A stretch of 36,944 nucleotides of DNA, taken from assembly GCA_902797175.1 (NCBI GenBank), contig CADBRX010000122.1, positions 1-36,944 on the forward strand, given 5' to 3'. This document shows, piece after piece, positions 1-7,884 of this stretch; positions within the stretch are counted from its first letter, which is position 1, and each line of letters begins with the position of its first letter. The stretch is from an uncultured Coriobacteriaceae bacterium (GTDB taxonomy: Bacteria > Actinomycetota > Coriobacteriia > Coriobacteriales > Atopobiaceae). A model generated the notes under the pieces. It ran no database searches. It saw only the letters and a list, made by a program, of their open reading frames with translations, and was not told where the DNA came from. The translations under genes were made by a program, and so were the position numbers.

Positions 1-7
1 AAAGTTC

Positions 8-84
<77 letters not shown>

Positions 85-260
85 AAGGCAAGCTCTTGCT
101 TGCGAAAGACACTTTACCACAATCGCGACCCATGGCAAGGGTCGGTTTGAAAGAACCTCAAACTTCTGGCTTGTTCCATCTTTTCAGCAAATTGAATAAA
201 AAGGGACCAATGCTAAACCACCGTCGTATCGTTATTGGTATTTCTTGCAACAAGTGAGCT

Positions 261-290
261 TTGCTATAGGAGAATTCAGTTCGTTATACT
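261..290 (+). promoter_or_regulatory. Putative sigma-70-type promoter
   Basis: TTGCTA (261-266) and TATACT (285-290) are separated by 18 bases, in an AT-rich stretch about 60 bases upstream of the start codon at 350. The rest of the interval 85-349 holds no gene I can support. The assignment rests on hexamer similarity and AT content only. Confidence 0.4.
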
Positions 291-349
291 ATATTTATGG
301 TACAGGTATTACCTATTGGTTGTGTTATATAGATATGAGAGGAATAGGT

Positions 350-868
350 ATGTTGAGTGAGCTTACCGTCATGAATGATGTCGCCAAGATTCTTTCTACG
401 CTTAATGGAGACGAGCAGCGTCGCGTCATCGTTTGGCTGACCGACTACTTCGGCATTCTTGATGACGACTACAGTGACTATGACTTTGCTGCCATGGATT
501 CCCTCGAGCCGCAGGCCTTTACCGAGTATGAGGCCGATGACGAGCCCGTGGCAGAAGAGGCTCCCGACACGTTTGAGTCCTTCTACAACCTCGTAGCCCC
601 CAAGACCGCCATCCAGAAGATCGTCACCGCCGCCCATTGGCTCGAGAACAAGGACGGCAAGGAGGCCTGGAAGTCCTTTGAGGTCAACAAGCTCCTCAAG
701 TCTGTCGACGTCAAGGTGACCTCCGTCTCGGGAACCCTTGGCCTCGAGGAGAAGAAGGACCAGCCCCTGGTGGAAGTGCTCCAGAAGTCCGGTGACTCCA
801 TGCAGGCCCGCAAGACCTTCCGCCTGAGCGACGCAGGCCGCTCCTTCATTGAGGACCGCATCGCCTAG
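350..868 (+). CDS. Hypothetical protein, probable C-terminal winged helix
   Basis: This is a 172-residue acidic protein that I cannot assign to a named family. The reading frame is open from further upstream, but the ATG at 350 is preceded by GAGAGGA at a good distance, and the upstream frame encodes low-complexity sequence. The N-terminal part (about residues 5-35, with DEQRRVIVWLTDYFG) looks like a short helical module. An acidic linker follows. The C-terminal half (from about KTAIQKIV to the end) is rich in helices and ends in RKTFRLSDAGRSFIEDRIA, the kind of sequence that forms the last helix of a winged helix domain. A DNA-binding or adaptor role is inference. It stands alone, with a terminator directly after it. 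Confidence 0.75.
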   Translation: MLSELTVMNDVAKILSTLNGDEQRRVIVWLTDYFGILDDDYSDYDFAAMDSLEPQAFTEYEADDEPVAEEAPDTFESFYNLVAPKTAIQKIVTAAHWLENKDGKEAWKSFEVNKLLKSVDVKVTSVSGTLGLEEKKDQPLVEVLQKSGDSMQARKTFRLSDAGRSFIEDRIA

Positions 869-888
869 CGACATCAAAGATCGTACGG

Positions 889-930
889 GAAGGGCCTTCT
901 CCGCTGAGGCGGGGGAGGCCTTCTTTCTTT
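889..930 (+). terminator. Rho-independent terminator
   Basis: GAAGGGCCTTCTCCGC and GCGGGGGAGGCCTTC form a long GC-rich stem with a few mismatches around a TGAG loop. The stem is followed by TTTCTTT. It lies 20 bases after the stop codon of the gene at 350-868. Confidence 0.8.
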
Positions 931-982
931 GCGACAAACCGTTACCATACATTCTTAGGTCAAACAGTGTTGGGAGGTTGAC

Positions 983-1325
983 ATGGAAGCAACGGAGATA
1001 ATTGGGCCGAGCGGATTCATCAAGCTCGTTCTTGCGCTCGTCTCTCTCCTGCTGTATTACTTCGGGGCAAGACTGGTTTCTGTTCCTCTGCACGTCTGCC
1101 GTCTCCGGCAGCGCCATCACGACGTCTTACGTGAGCGCCGACGCGGCGACGTCGTACGCCGTCACCATACTCTTCGCCCTCCAGTTCCTCTTCTTCCTAC
1201 CTACGACCATCAAGTCGTTCAAGTCCCTGGGAAAGACGGAGCTCCCGCAACAAGGTCCCTTTGTTAAGCGCCTCGCGTCCGCCTCAGGCGATGCGGGCAC
1301 GCCCAAGCACGCGGCCAACCTTTAG
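983..1325 (+). pseudogene. Frameshifted small membrane protein
   Basis: An ATG at 983 follows a GGGAGG ribosome binding site and opens a frame with one hydrophobic helix (FIKLVLALVSLLLYYFG). That frame then turns into Arg/His-rich sequence unlike a membrane protein. From about 1065 the plus-one frame instead continues sensibly, with WFLFLCTSAVSGSAITT and a further helix TILFALQFLFFLP, ending at 1325. Removing one G from the GGGG run at 1064-1067 fuses the two into a single 113-residue protein with about three hydrophobic segments. I therefore read this as one gene broken by a single-base insertion in a homopolymer, either real or a sequencing error. No family is recognised. Confidence 0.6.
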
Positions 1326-1378
1326 GCAACTGCCCCTCAAACCCCTTAGCTCTGGCGAGCGGCAAGAATGGAGAAGTC

Positions 1379-2176
1379 ATGATCAGGCTCATCGCATCGG
1401 ACATGGACGGAACGCTCCTCGACGAGAACGGCCAGGTTCCCGAGGAGACGTACGAGCTCATCCACGAGCTGAGGCAGAAGGGCGTCGTGTTTGTCGCGAG
1501 CTCAGGCCGCAGGCACAACACGCTCAGGTGGTTCTTCGAGCCCGTTGCGGACGAGATGGACTATGTCGCCTCGCTGGGAACCCAGGTCTATGCTGACGGC
1601 AAGCTGATCGACCGCGAGGTATTCAGCTACGCGTCGGTCCTCAAGCTCTGCGAGGTGTGCGAGGGCTTTGACTGCCTCCACATCGCCGTCTATGACGAGG
1701 AGCGCACCTACCTGCTTGACGACCTCTCCCAGTATGTGCGCGAGGTGGACAAGGACCTGCCCAACGCCGAGCGTGTCGACGATCCGCCCTCGGCCGAGAC
1801 CTGCATCATCAAGGCGTCCGTGTGCTGCGAGCGCCCAAACGACATCATGGACATGGCCTACGTCCTCGAGCGCGAGCTCGGTGACCTCTTCACCTTCATG
1901 CCCTCGGGCTCGAAGTGGATCGACGTGACGCCCAGCACGTTCAACAAGGCGACCGGCCTCTTTCAGCTGCTCCGCTACCGGGGCATCGACCCCGCCGACG
2001 TCATGTGCTTTGGCGACTCCATGAACGACTACCACATCCTGAGGACGGTCGGCCACCCCATGGTGATGAGCAACGCCCGCTACGCCGTGCGTCAGACGCC
2101 GGGTGCGCGCATCATCGGAAGCAATGCGGAGCATGCGGTGCAGAAGACCATGAGAGAGGTCCTCGAGTCCCTGTAG
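1379..2176 (+). CDS. Cof-type HAD-IIB family phosphatase
   Basis: This 265-residue protein is a haloacid dehalogenase-type hydrolase that should remove phosphate from a small phosphorylated metabolite in the cytoplasm. Motif I is DMDGTLLD, with nucleophile and acid-base aspartates D8 and D10. Motif II is the SGR at about residues 42-44, and motif IV is GDSMND at about residue 212, which binds magnesium. The intervening region has the size of a type IIB cap, which fits the Cof/YidA group. A GGAGAAG site precedes the ATG at 1379. The substrate cannot be read from sequence or neighbours; sugar phosphates and pyridoxal phosphate are common in this family. Confidence 0.93.
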   Translation: MIRLIASDMDGTLLDENGQVPEETYELIHELRQKGVVFVASSGRRHNTLRWFFEPVADEMDYVASLGTQVYADGKLIDREVFSYASVLKLCEVCEGFDCLHIAVYDEERTYLLDDLSQYVREVDKDLPNAERVDDPPSAETCIIKASVCCERPNDIMDMAYVLERELGDLFTFMPSGSKWIDVTPSTFNKATGLFQLLRYRGIDPADVMCFGDSMNDYHILRTVGHPMVMSNARYAVRQTPGARIIGSNAEHAVQKTMREVLESL

Positions 2177-2215
2177 GGCTCTCACGACGCTCCAGACACA
2201 TTCACAACACAGCGC

Positions 2216-2237
2216 AGGACCCCTACTGGCGGGTCCT
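2216..2237. terminator. Weak hairpin between convergent genes
   Basis: AGGACCC (2216-2222) pairs perfectly with GGGTCCT (2231-2237) across an eight-base loop. It sits at the junction of the HAD gene and the convergent VanZ-like gene and overlaps the last codons of the latter. No clear U tract follows on either strand, so terminator function is uncertain. Confidence 0.35.
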
Positions 2238-2900
2238 GTCCTCAAAGCGGCGACGGTTCCTCTCCGGCTCGCTCTGCACGCGCAGGTGCCTTCCGCGAGC
2301 GGACGTTGACGCGTGGTCGCCCTCGGCGGCGCGTGCCTTCGCGCGCTCATGCGCCTTCTGGCGGGCCCGCCTGACATAGCGCTCGGCGCGCCGTTGGCGC
2401 TCGCGCCGCTCGCGCTCCTCCTGCCGCCTCGCACGCGTCTCTGCGGCGTGCTGCACCAGGCGTGACACGAGCATTCCCACCGCAAAGCCCGCCATGTCGA
2501 TGAGCACGTCGGTCACGAGCCCCGCACGACCGGGAACATGCAGCTGGATGAACTCGTCCACGCTCGGCACGAAGACCCACAAGAAGAGGGTCAGCACCGC
2601 GGGAAACAGGGGGACGGCGAGCCTGGGACGTAGGGCGACGATGCTGACGAACCCCAGCACCAGGTATTCCGAGAAATGCGCGGCCTTGCGCACCAGGGTG
2701 TGCGCCAGCTCCATGTCCTGGACTCCCACGGCCTTGAAGAGGGGCATGACGAGCCTCACGAAGAGCATGCTTTCCTCTGACGACACGGGGCCGGGGATCA
2801 GCGAATGCACCCAGATGAAGACCATCCACAGGACGAGGAGGACCTTCCAGGCAAGGCGGCTCTCGTCGTCTGCCGAACGTCGTGCTGCGTGTCTTGCCAT
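2223..2900 (-). CDS. VanZ-like membrane protein with basic C-terminal tail
   Basis: This is a 225-residue protein whose first 150 residues match the VanZ-like family. There are four hydrophobic segments (about residues 16-38, 72-92, 95-112 and 127-148) and the conserved signatures HFSEYLVLG, DEFIQ, PGR and DVLIDMAGF. VanZ gives low-level teicoplanin resistance by an unknown mechanism, and most family members are uncharacterised. After residue 150 comes an unusual 75-residue tail very rich in Arg, Glu and Lys that is not part of the usual domain. GGGAGGTG sits five bases before the ATG. The gene is divergent from the MGMT-type gene, with a 60-base gap. Confidence 0.85.
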   Translation of the reverse strand: MARHAARRSADDESRLAWKVLLVLWMVFIWVHSLIPGPVSSEESMLFVRLVMPLFKAVGVQDMELAHTLVRKAAHFSEYLVLGFVSIVALRPRLAVPLFPAVLTLFLWVFVPSVDEFIQLHVPGRAGLVTDVLIDMAGFAVGMLVSRLVQHAAETRARRQEERERRERQRRAERYVRRARQKAHERAKARAAEGDHASTSARGRHLRVQSEPERNRRRFEDRTRQ

Positions 2901-2960
2901 GGGTCACCTCCCGTGCCGTATCATGTTCGCGTCTACCCATACTACCCGAGAGGGGCGCCC

Positions 2961-3284
2961 ATGGAGCGCGAGGGTTTCTTTGATCGTGTCTACGAGGTGG
3001 TCCGCCAGGTGCCTTGCGGTCGGGTCGCGAGCTATGGGCAAGTCGCCGCGCTGGTGGGGGAGCCCCGCAAGGCGCGCTTCGTGGGCTTTGCCATGCATGC
3101 GAGCCCGGGAATGGCTGGCGGCGTTCCCTGCCACCGCGTCGTCTTCAAAGACGGCTCCCTCGCTCCCGGATTTGCCTTTGGGGGGCCTGGCGCCCAGCGT
3201 CAGATGCTTGAGGCAGAGGGGGTCCTCTTCAGGGAGGACGGAAGGGTCGACATGGGGCGGTGCGCATGGGAGGTGGGCCAGTGA
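2961..3284 (+). CDS. MGMT-type DNA alkyltransferase domain protein
   Basis: This 107-residue protein is the DNA-binding and active-site domain of O6-alkylguanine-DNA alkyltransferases without the N-terminal domain. The helix-turn-helix part reads VPCGRVASYGQVAALVG, and the active-site motif is PCHRV with C57. Short alkyltransferase-like proteins often replace this Cys with Trp, but here the Cys is kept, so alkyl transfer is chemically possible. The start at 2961 is chosen because GAGAGGGG precedes it and the domain begins directly after; the open frame extends upstream without homologous sequence. Whether it removes alkyl groups or only flags lesions for excision repair cannot be decided here. 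Confidence 0.9.
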   Translation: MEREGFFDRVYEVVRQVPCGRVASYGQVAALVGEPRKARFVGFAMHASPGMAGGVPCHRVVFKDGSLAPGFAFGGPGAQRQMLEAEGVLFREDGRVDMGRCAWEVGQ

Positions 3285-3317
3285 TCGCGGCCCTCCCGAG
3301 AAGCGCATGACGTGACG

Positions 3318-3347
3318 GGAAGCCACTTACCGCACGCATCGGCTTCC
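3318..3347. other. Inverted repeat in the 3285-3445 intergenic region
   Basis: GGAAGCC (3318-3324) and GGCTTCC (3341-3347) form a perfect seven-base-pair stem around a 16-base loop. It lies shortly after the MGMT-type gene and about 100 bases before the GH32 gene. It may be a weak terminator without U tract or a protein-binding site. I see nothing else firm in this intergenic stretch apart from the GH32 ribosome binding site. Confidence 0.35.
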
Positions 3348-3445
3348 TGCCAGTATGCCAAGCGTTATGGAATCGTTCTCAGATAAGATGACTCTTGTGA
3401 GAGCGCAACTGCACCCTTCACCTGCGCCTAAGAGAGAGGAATCGC

Positions 3446-4915
3446 ATGAGCAACGAATCCTGGCGACCCAAGCTGCACCTGTCCCCGTATCGTGGGTCCA
3501 TCTCCGACCCCAATGGCCTCTGCCAGTTCAAGGGCACCTATCACTTCTTCTGCCAAAACGCCCCGACCTATCCACCGGATGGCGACAGCCCCCACGGGTG
3601 GGGACACTTTGCCAGTCGTGACTTGGTCAACTGGGTCTTCCTGGGCTGCCACGTCATGCCCGACACGCCCATGGACCGCGACGGATCCTACTCGGGCGGC
3701 GCGTATGTCAACGAAGACACCGACGAGCTGTGGCTCTACTACACAGGCAACGTTCGCGATGGCGAGGGGGATGGCACGTCGTCCGGCCGCCTTGCCAACC
3801 AAACCCTCATGAAGTCGTACAACGGCATCAACCTGGGTCCCAAGGAGACCGTCCTCGACAATGCGGGCTACCCTGCCTACTGCAGCTGCCACGTACGCGA
3901 TCCCAAGGTCTGGAGGCAGGACGGTCGCTTCCACATGCTCCTGGGAGCCCGGACGCTTGCCGACAGCCGTGGCTCGATCATGATGTACGACTCTGAGGAC
4001 GGCATCTCGTGGACCATGGCGGGGTCTGTGACCAACACCGCCGAGAGGCCCTTTGGCTACATGTGGGAATGCCCCGACCGTATCGTCCTCGAGGGCAGGG
4101 AGTTCCTCTCCACCTGTCCGCAGGGCATGTGCGGGTCAAACGATCCCGACGACCCCGAGCGCGTGACGACGCAGAGCGTGCATGCGGCCGGATACTTCCC
4201 GCTGGAGGGAAGCGTCGCTGACCTCCTTCACCTTGACACGGAGCGCATGGATGCCTCGGCACCACGTCCAGGCATCGACGAGGGAACCTTCGTCGACTGG
4301 GACTACGGCTTTGACTACTACGCCTGCCAGTCGCTCGTCGACGAAAAGGGAAGGACCATGCTCGTCGGCTGGATGAGCCTTCCGCACGACAAGGACGACA
4401 TCCGCGCCTATGACAATCCCACCTCGACATGGCGCGGCGCCCTGACCATCCCGCGCGTGCTTTCGCTTTGCCCACAGTGCGGGCGCATCCTTCAGAACCC
4501 TCCCGAGGAGTTCGACGCACTTCGGGGGGAGGCACACGGTTGGGACGGCTCCGTCACGCTTCCCGAGAAGTGCGCCGACCTCGTCATCGAGGGCATCGAG
4601 GGGGAGGGGAGCCTCTCGTTTGGTGACTTCCTCACCTTCTCGTATAGGGATGGCAAGGCCGAGCTCCTCTTTCTTGACGACGTGCGGGGTCAGGGCCGCG
4701 TGGGCCGACGCGCGCTCATTCCCTCGCTCAAGGACATCCGCGTGGTGGTCGACACCTCCATCCTCGAGATCTACGTGAACCACGGTGGCTGGGTGTTCTC
4801 GACGCGCTTCTTTGACGAGAGCGACACCCTCGACATAACGTCGACCTTCAAGGCTTCCTCGAGCGTCTGGTATCCGATGACACCCCTCAACGTAAGCTAT
4901 CTCGTCGAGCGTTAA
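3446..4915 (+). CDS. Glycoside hydrolase family 32 (sucrose-6-phosphate hydrolase / beta-fructosidase)
   Basis: This 489-residue enzyme of family GH32 cleaves terminal beta-fructofuranosides such as sucrose, sucrose 6-phosphate or fructo-oligosaccharides. The three family signatures are present: SDPNG with nucleophile D21, RDP (residues 151-153) for transition-state stabilisation, and ECPD with acid-base E208. The five-bladed propeller is followed by a C-terminal beta-sandwich (about residue 340 onward, ending with an LEIYVNHGG segment). There is no signal peptide, so it should act inside the cell, which favours the ScrB-type role. Unusually, no PTS, transporter or fructokinase gene is adjacent. 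GAGAGAGGA precedes the ATG. Confidence 0.92.
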   Translation: MSNESWRPKLHLSPYRGSISDPNGLCQFKGTYHFFCQNAPTYPPDGDSPHGWGHFASRDLVNWVFLGCHVMPDTPMDRDGSYSGGAYVNEDTDELWLYYTGNVRDGEGDGTSSGRLANQTLMKSYNGINLGPKETVLDNAGYPAYCSCHVRDPKVWRQDGRFHMLLGARTLADSRGSIMMYDSEDGISWTMAGSVTNTAERPFGYMWECPDRIVLEGREFLSTCPQGMCGSNDPDDPERVTTQSVHAAGYFPLEGSVADLLHLDTERMDASAPRPGIDEGTFVDWDYGFDYYACQSLVDEKGRTMLVGWMSLPHDKDDIRAYDNPTSTWRGALTIPRVLSLCPQCGRILQNPPEEFDALRGEAHGWDGSVTLPEKCADLVIEGIEGEGSLSFGDFLTFSYRDGKAELLFLDDVRGQGRVGRRALIPSLKDIRVVVDTSILEIYVNHGGWVFSTRFFDESDTLDITSTFKASSSVWYPMTPLNVSYLVER

Positions 4916-4940
4916 TCGTTTCAGAAATAGTCTCTAAATA

Positions 4941-4995
4941 GGCCTCCGTTCGCCATCGCCTAGACATCGATGCGACGGAGGTCTTGTAATTGTGA
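4941..4995 (+). terminator. Terminator after the GH32 gene
   Basis: CCTCCG near 4943 pairs with ACGGAGG ending at 4981, with an inner stem CCATCG/CGATG (about 4953-4971). The stem is followed by TCTTGTAATTGT, a poor but T-rich tail. It lies about 25 bases after the GH32 stop codon. Confidence 0.6.
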
Positions 4996-5065
4996 TGGTG
5001 ACGTAAGTAGCAAAGTCTTGGGGTATGATTGTTGACCGCTATACACGTTTTTTTGAGGGGTGCCG

Positions 5066-5815
5066 TTGACCGCACGCGACAACATACAACCGACTGACAC
5101 GAGCGAGTGGGGGCGCGTCAAGAACGCGACCAAAAGCGTCACGGACTATGACGCCCATGCCGCCCAGGCGCACAGCGTCACCGTCGCCCCGCTCGGCACC
5201 CCCGAAAACCCCAACAGCAAGATACTCACCGCTGCAAACGTCATCACGTTGTGTCGCTTCCTCCTAACGATGGCCTTCCTGTGGCTTTTCGTTAACCACG
5301 CAAATCGCTATGTCGCCCTGGGCCTTTATGCCCTCGCCTCGACGACCGACTTTTTGGACGGCTGGGTGGCACGCACCACGCAAAACGTCAGCTGGCTGGG
5401 CAAGATCATGGACCCCGTCATGGACAGGGTCCTGCTCTTCACTGGCGTGGTGGGGCTCATGCTGAGGGGAGAGCTGCCCGTATGGATTGCGTGCTTCGTC
5501 ATCCTGCGCGACGCCTACCTCCTGGCGGGGTCCCTGGTCCTGCAGCGTTATCGGCGCCGCCCTGTAGACGTCTCCTTCATCGGGAAGGTCACCACGGCGC
5601 TCCTGATGGTCGGCTTCTGCTTCCTCCTGCTTGACGCACCCAGGATCTCTGGCCTGGGACTGGTGAGCGCCTCGTGGCTTCCCGTCCTGAACAGCGAGCC
5701 CGGCTCCATCGGCATTCTCTTTGTCTACCTCGGCATCATCTGCTCCACGCTCACCGCCATCCTCTACACCCTCGAGGGGGTCTCCGTCGTCAAGACGGCA
5801 CGGGAGGCTTCATGA
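5066..5815 (+). CDS. CDP-alcohol phosphatidyltransferase family protein
   Basis: This 249-residue membrane enzyme transfers a phosphatidyl group from a CDP-activated lipid to an alcohol. The family signature is intact: D95-x2-D98-G-x2-A102-R103-x8-G112-x3-D116-x3-D120. About five or six hydrophobic helices follow a roughly 50-residue soluble N-terminal extension that is not part of the domain. A GTG at 5060 is also in frame, but the GAGGGG site (5055-5060) overlaps it and is well spaced from the TTG at 5066, so I chose the TTG. The product could be phosphatidylglycerophosphate, cardiolipin or another phospholipid; a second family member, the better PgsA candidate, is at 27519-28124. The next gene overlaps by four bases. 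Confidence 0.88.
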   Translation: MTARDNIQPTDTSEWGRVKNATKSVTDYDAHAAQAHSVTVAPLGTPENPNSKILTAANVITLCRFLLTMAFLWLFVNHANRYVALGLYALASTTDFLDGWVARTTQNVSWLGKIMDPVMDRVLLFTGVVGLMLRGELPVWIACFVILRDAYLLAGSLVLQRYRRRPVDVSFIGKVTTALLMVGFCFLLLDAPRISGLGLVSASWLPVLNSEPGSIGILFVYLGIICSTLTAILYTLEGVSVVKTAREAS

Positions 5816-6960
5816 CAAAACGCCCTCACGCATGGCGAGGCCTGCTGCTGGCCACCTTGGCGCTTCAGGCTTGCCTAGCCCTACGCCCACAACCCGCCCT
5901 CGCGCTCGATGACCCCGAGCTTTCCGAAGCCTATGCGGCCATCGTCTGTGACCAGACCGGCACGGTCCTCTGGAGCCAGAACGGCGACGCGGAGCTTCCC
6001 ATGGCGTCGATCACCAAGATCATGACGGCCATGGTCGCATTGGACTCCGGCGTGAGCCTGGACAAGGTCTGCACCATCACTGAGGAGGAGCTGCATTGGG
6101 ATTCCCAGACGGCGGGCTTTACCGCATCTGACACCCCAACGCTCCGCGAGCTCCTTCAGGCGATGCTCGTCTATTCCGGAAACGACGCGGCCCTCAACGT
6201 TGCGCTCAACGTCAGCGGGAGCGAGCAGGCCTTCGTTGACCTGATGAACGCCAAGGCCGCTGAGCTTGGGATGACGCACACCCACTTTGTCAATTCCCAT
6301 GGACTCGAGGCGGAGGGGCACTACTCGAGCGTCGAGGACCTCGCCATCATGGGTCGCTACGCTATGGTCCACTACCCCCTGATCGCCCAGACCGTCTGTC
6401 TGCGTTCTGTTGACGTCATTGCCGGGGGAGAGGTCCAGCACCTCGAGTCGACTGACGACCTCATGGAAACCTACGAGGGGCTCCTTGGGATCAAGACCGG
6501 TGCGGTCGCGGCGGGAACGACGTTTCTCGGTGCTTCACGAAGGGGCACCGTCGCGCTCTACACCGCGGTCCTGGGCTGCGACACGAGCGAGGGGCGCTTT
6601 GCCGACACCGCGGCGCTCATGGATTGGGCCTACGGCTCCTACGACCACAAGGCATTTGGGGGCGAGGGCTGGGTCGTTCGCGTGAGCCCCTATGCGCTGG
6701 GGTTCAACGCCCGCTGCACCGTCACCCTTCCCGAAGACCCCACCGCCGTCACGTGGCCCGTCGGCCAGATCAGCTACCGAAAGGTGTCGAGCGCGCCAGA
6801 CCTGCTCGTCGAGCCGGGCGACGCATACTCCTCGACCTCGTGGAGGCAGACGGGGAGGTTCGCAGGCGGGAGCAACGTGCACGTCGACGGACTGCTCTCG
6901 ACGCCTCCCAGCGTAAACGTCTTTGCCTTGCCACTCTTTGCCGAGGGTCAGGGGGTGTAG
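5812..6960 (+). CDS. D-alanyl-D-alanine carboxypeptidase (peptidase S11, DacA/DacF-like)
   Basis: This 382-residue penicillin-binding protein trims the terminal D-Ala from peptidoglycan stem peptides outside the cell. It begins with a signal peptide (basic start, hydrophobic core, cleavage near ALA-LDD at about residue 32). The three active-site motifs are S66-I-T-K69, S122-G-N124 and K228-T-G230, with family-typical spacing. A C-terminal beta-rich region of about 100 residues follows. I see no clear C-terminal amphipathic anchor of the usual type. The ATG overlaps the stop codon of the preceding phosphatidyltransferase (ATGA), so the two are probably translationally coupled. Confidence 0.94.
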   Translation: MTKRPHAWRGLLLATLALQACLALRPQPALALDDPELSEAYAAIVCDQTGTVLWSQNGDAELPMASITKIMTAMVALDSGVSLDKVCTITEEELHWDSQTAGFTASDTPTLRELLQAMLVYSGNDAALNVALNVSGSEQAFVDLMNAKAAELGMTHTHFVNSHGLEAEGHYSSVEDLAIMGRYAMVHYPLIAQTVCLRSVDVIAGGEVQHLESTDDLMETYEGLLGIKTGAVAAGTTFLGASRRGTVALYTAVLGCDTSEGRFADTAALMDWAYGSYDHKAFGGEGWVVRVSPYALGFNARCTVTLPEDPTAVTWPVGQISYRKVSSAPDLLVEPGDAYSSTSWRQTGRFAGGSNVHVDGLLSTPPSVNVFALPLFAEGQGV

Positions 6961-6964
6961 CCGT

Positions 6965-7810
6965 ATGGACGAAGAGCTCATGCGCACCATCCTCCATGAC
7001 GAGCACCTGCTCTTGGGCGCCGTGATGGGAGAAGGAGCCTGTGGCAGGTCTGTGCCGCTCAGCTATCCCGTCGTCTCGGCAGGGGAGCGCTCCTTTGGGG
7101 AGGCTCTTCTGTGTGACCTCACCGGGCACGGCTCGCTGCTTCTGAGCGGGGCCTCGGCACCCTCATTCGTGAGCGCGGCCTTTGCGGGAAGGATCCTCGC
7201 GGTGGGCGAAGTCGCCTTTGAGGCGGTCCTCACCGGTGATGGGGCCGTCGTGTCGATCGTGCTCCTTGCCCGCACCGGTGACGCCGAATATGCCTGTTGG
7301 GACCTCTCGGGCAAGGGGGATGCGCTCCACGCATGGCTGGGGTTTCTCGCTCGCGTGGAGGAGGGCGGCGTGCGTGCGTTTCCCGACCTCGCCCTCGAGG
7401 ATGCCGCTGAGGCGCTCGTTCCGCTGCTGCTTTGGGGCCCCGAGGCGACCAACGTGCTCTCGGACTATCTGGGAACCCAGCTTCCCCCTGCGCCGGGAAC
7501 CATCGCCAATCGCAACCTCGATGCGATCGGCTGCCTCGTCGCCACGCTGCCCGAGGTGGGAGAGTGCGGCTATCTCGTCTTGGTGCCCCCACGCTACGCA
7601 CGCGTTCTCTGGAGGAGCTTCCTCTCGTTTCCGGTCGTCACCCCCATGGGGCGCCGCGAGCTCGTATTTGCGGTTTCTGGCCTCTTTCCCCAGTTGGGCG
7701 GCGATGCGTTCGTCGAGGGCAAGCGCGCCGTCTGTCCAAGGGACGCTTTGGTCGAAGCGGGCCTCGTCCGCGCTGAGCAGACGTTTGTGGGTGCTCGCGG
7801 ACTTGCGTGA
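6965..7810 (+). CDS. GcvT/YgfZ-like aminomethyltransferase-fold protein
   Basis: This 281-residue protein contains a stretch (about residues 45-125) resembling the folate-binding domain of the GcvT/YgfZ family: DLTGHGSLLLSGASAPSFVS, then a TGDGAVV segment and a variable later half. GcvT transfers a methylene group to tetrahydrofolate in glycine cleavage, while YgfZ supports Fe-S enzyme maturation. None of the other glycine cleavage genes is nearby, so neither role can be assigned. The ATG at 6965 follows a G-rich site within the end of the preceding carboxypeptidase gene, with a four-base gap, which suggests an operon. The family call is from remembered sequence patterns and is less certain than most here. 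Confidence 0.65.
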   Translation: MDEELMRTILHDEHLLLGAVMGEGACGRSVPLSYPVVSAGERSFGEALLCDLTGHGSLLLSGASAPSFVSAAFAGRILAVGEVAFEAVLTGDGAVVSIVLLARTGDAEYACWDLSGKGDALHAWLGFLARVEEGGVRAFPDLALEDAAEALVPLLLWGPEATNVLSDYLGTQLPPAPGTIANRNLDAIGCLVATLPEVGECGYLVLVPPRYARVLWRSFLSFPVVTPMGRRELVFAVSGLFPQLGGDAFVEGKRAVCPRDALVEAGLVRAEQTFVGARGLA

Positions 7811-7884
7811 AGCCTCTTTGCCACCATGGTCTTGGAGGGTTATCCTGTAGGTGGCTTCGACATCTGCGTACGATCGGACTGCCC

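Noticed and set aside
1060-1070. Programmed ribosomal frameshifting in the small membrane protein
   Set aside because: There is no slippery heptamer of the known type, no downstream pseudoknot is evident and the protein is not of a class known to use frameshifting; a simple indel is more likely.
284-1120. Minus-strand open frame opposite the gene at 350-868
   Set aside because: It crosses a terminator and the next gene, and its sequence is a Gly/Leu/Val-rich shadow; the plus-strand frame has a good ribosome site and promoter.
2961-3284. Alkyltransferase-like (ATL) protein with Trp in place of the active-site Cys
   Set aside because: The motif reads PCHRV with Cys present, so it does not meet the ATL definition.
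3374-3390. A LacI/ScrR-type operator upstream of the GH32 gene
   Set aside because: The TGGAATCGTTCTCA stretch has a central CG but only four of seven positions are symmetric; no regulator gene is adjacent.
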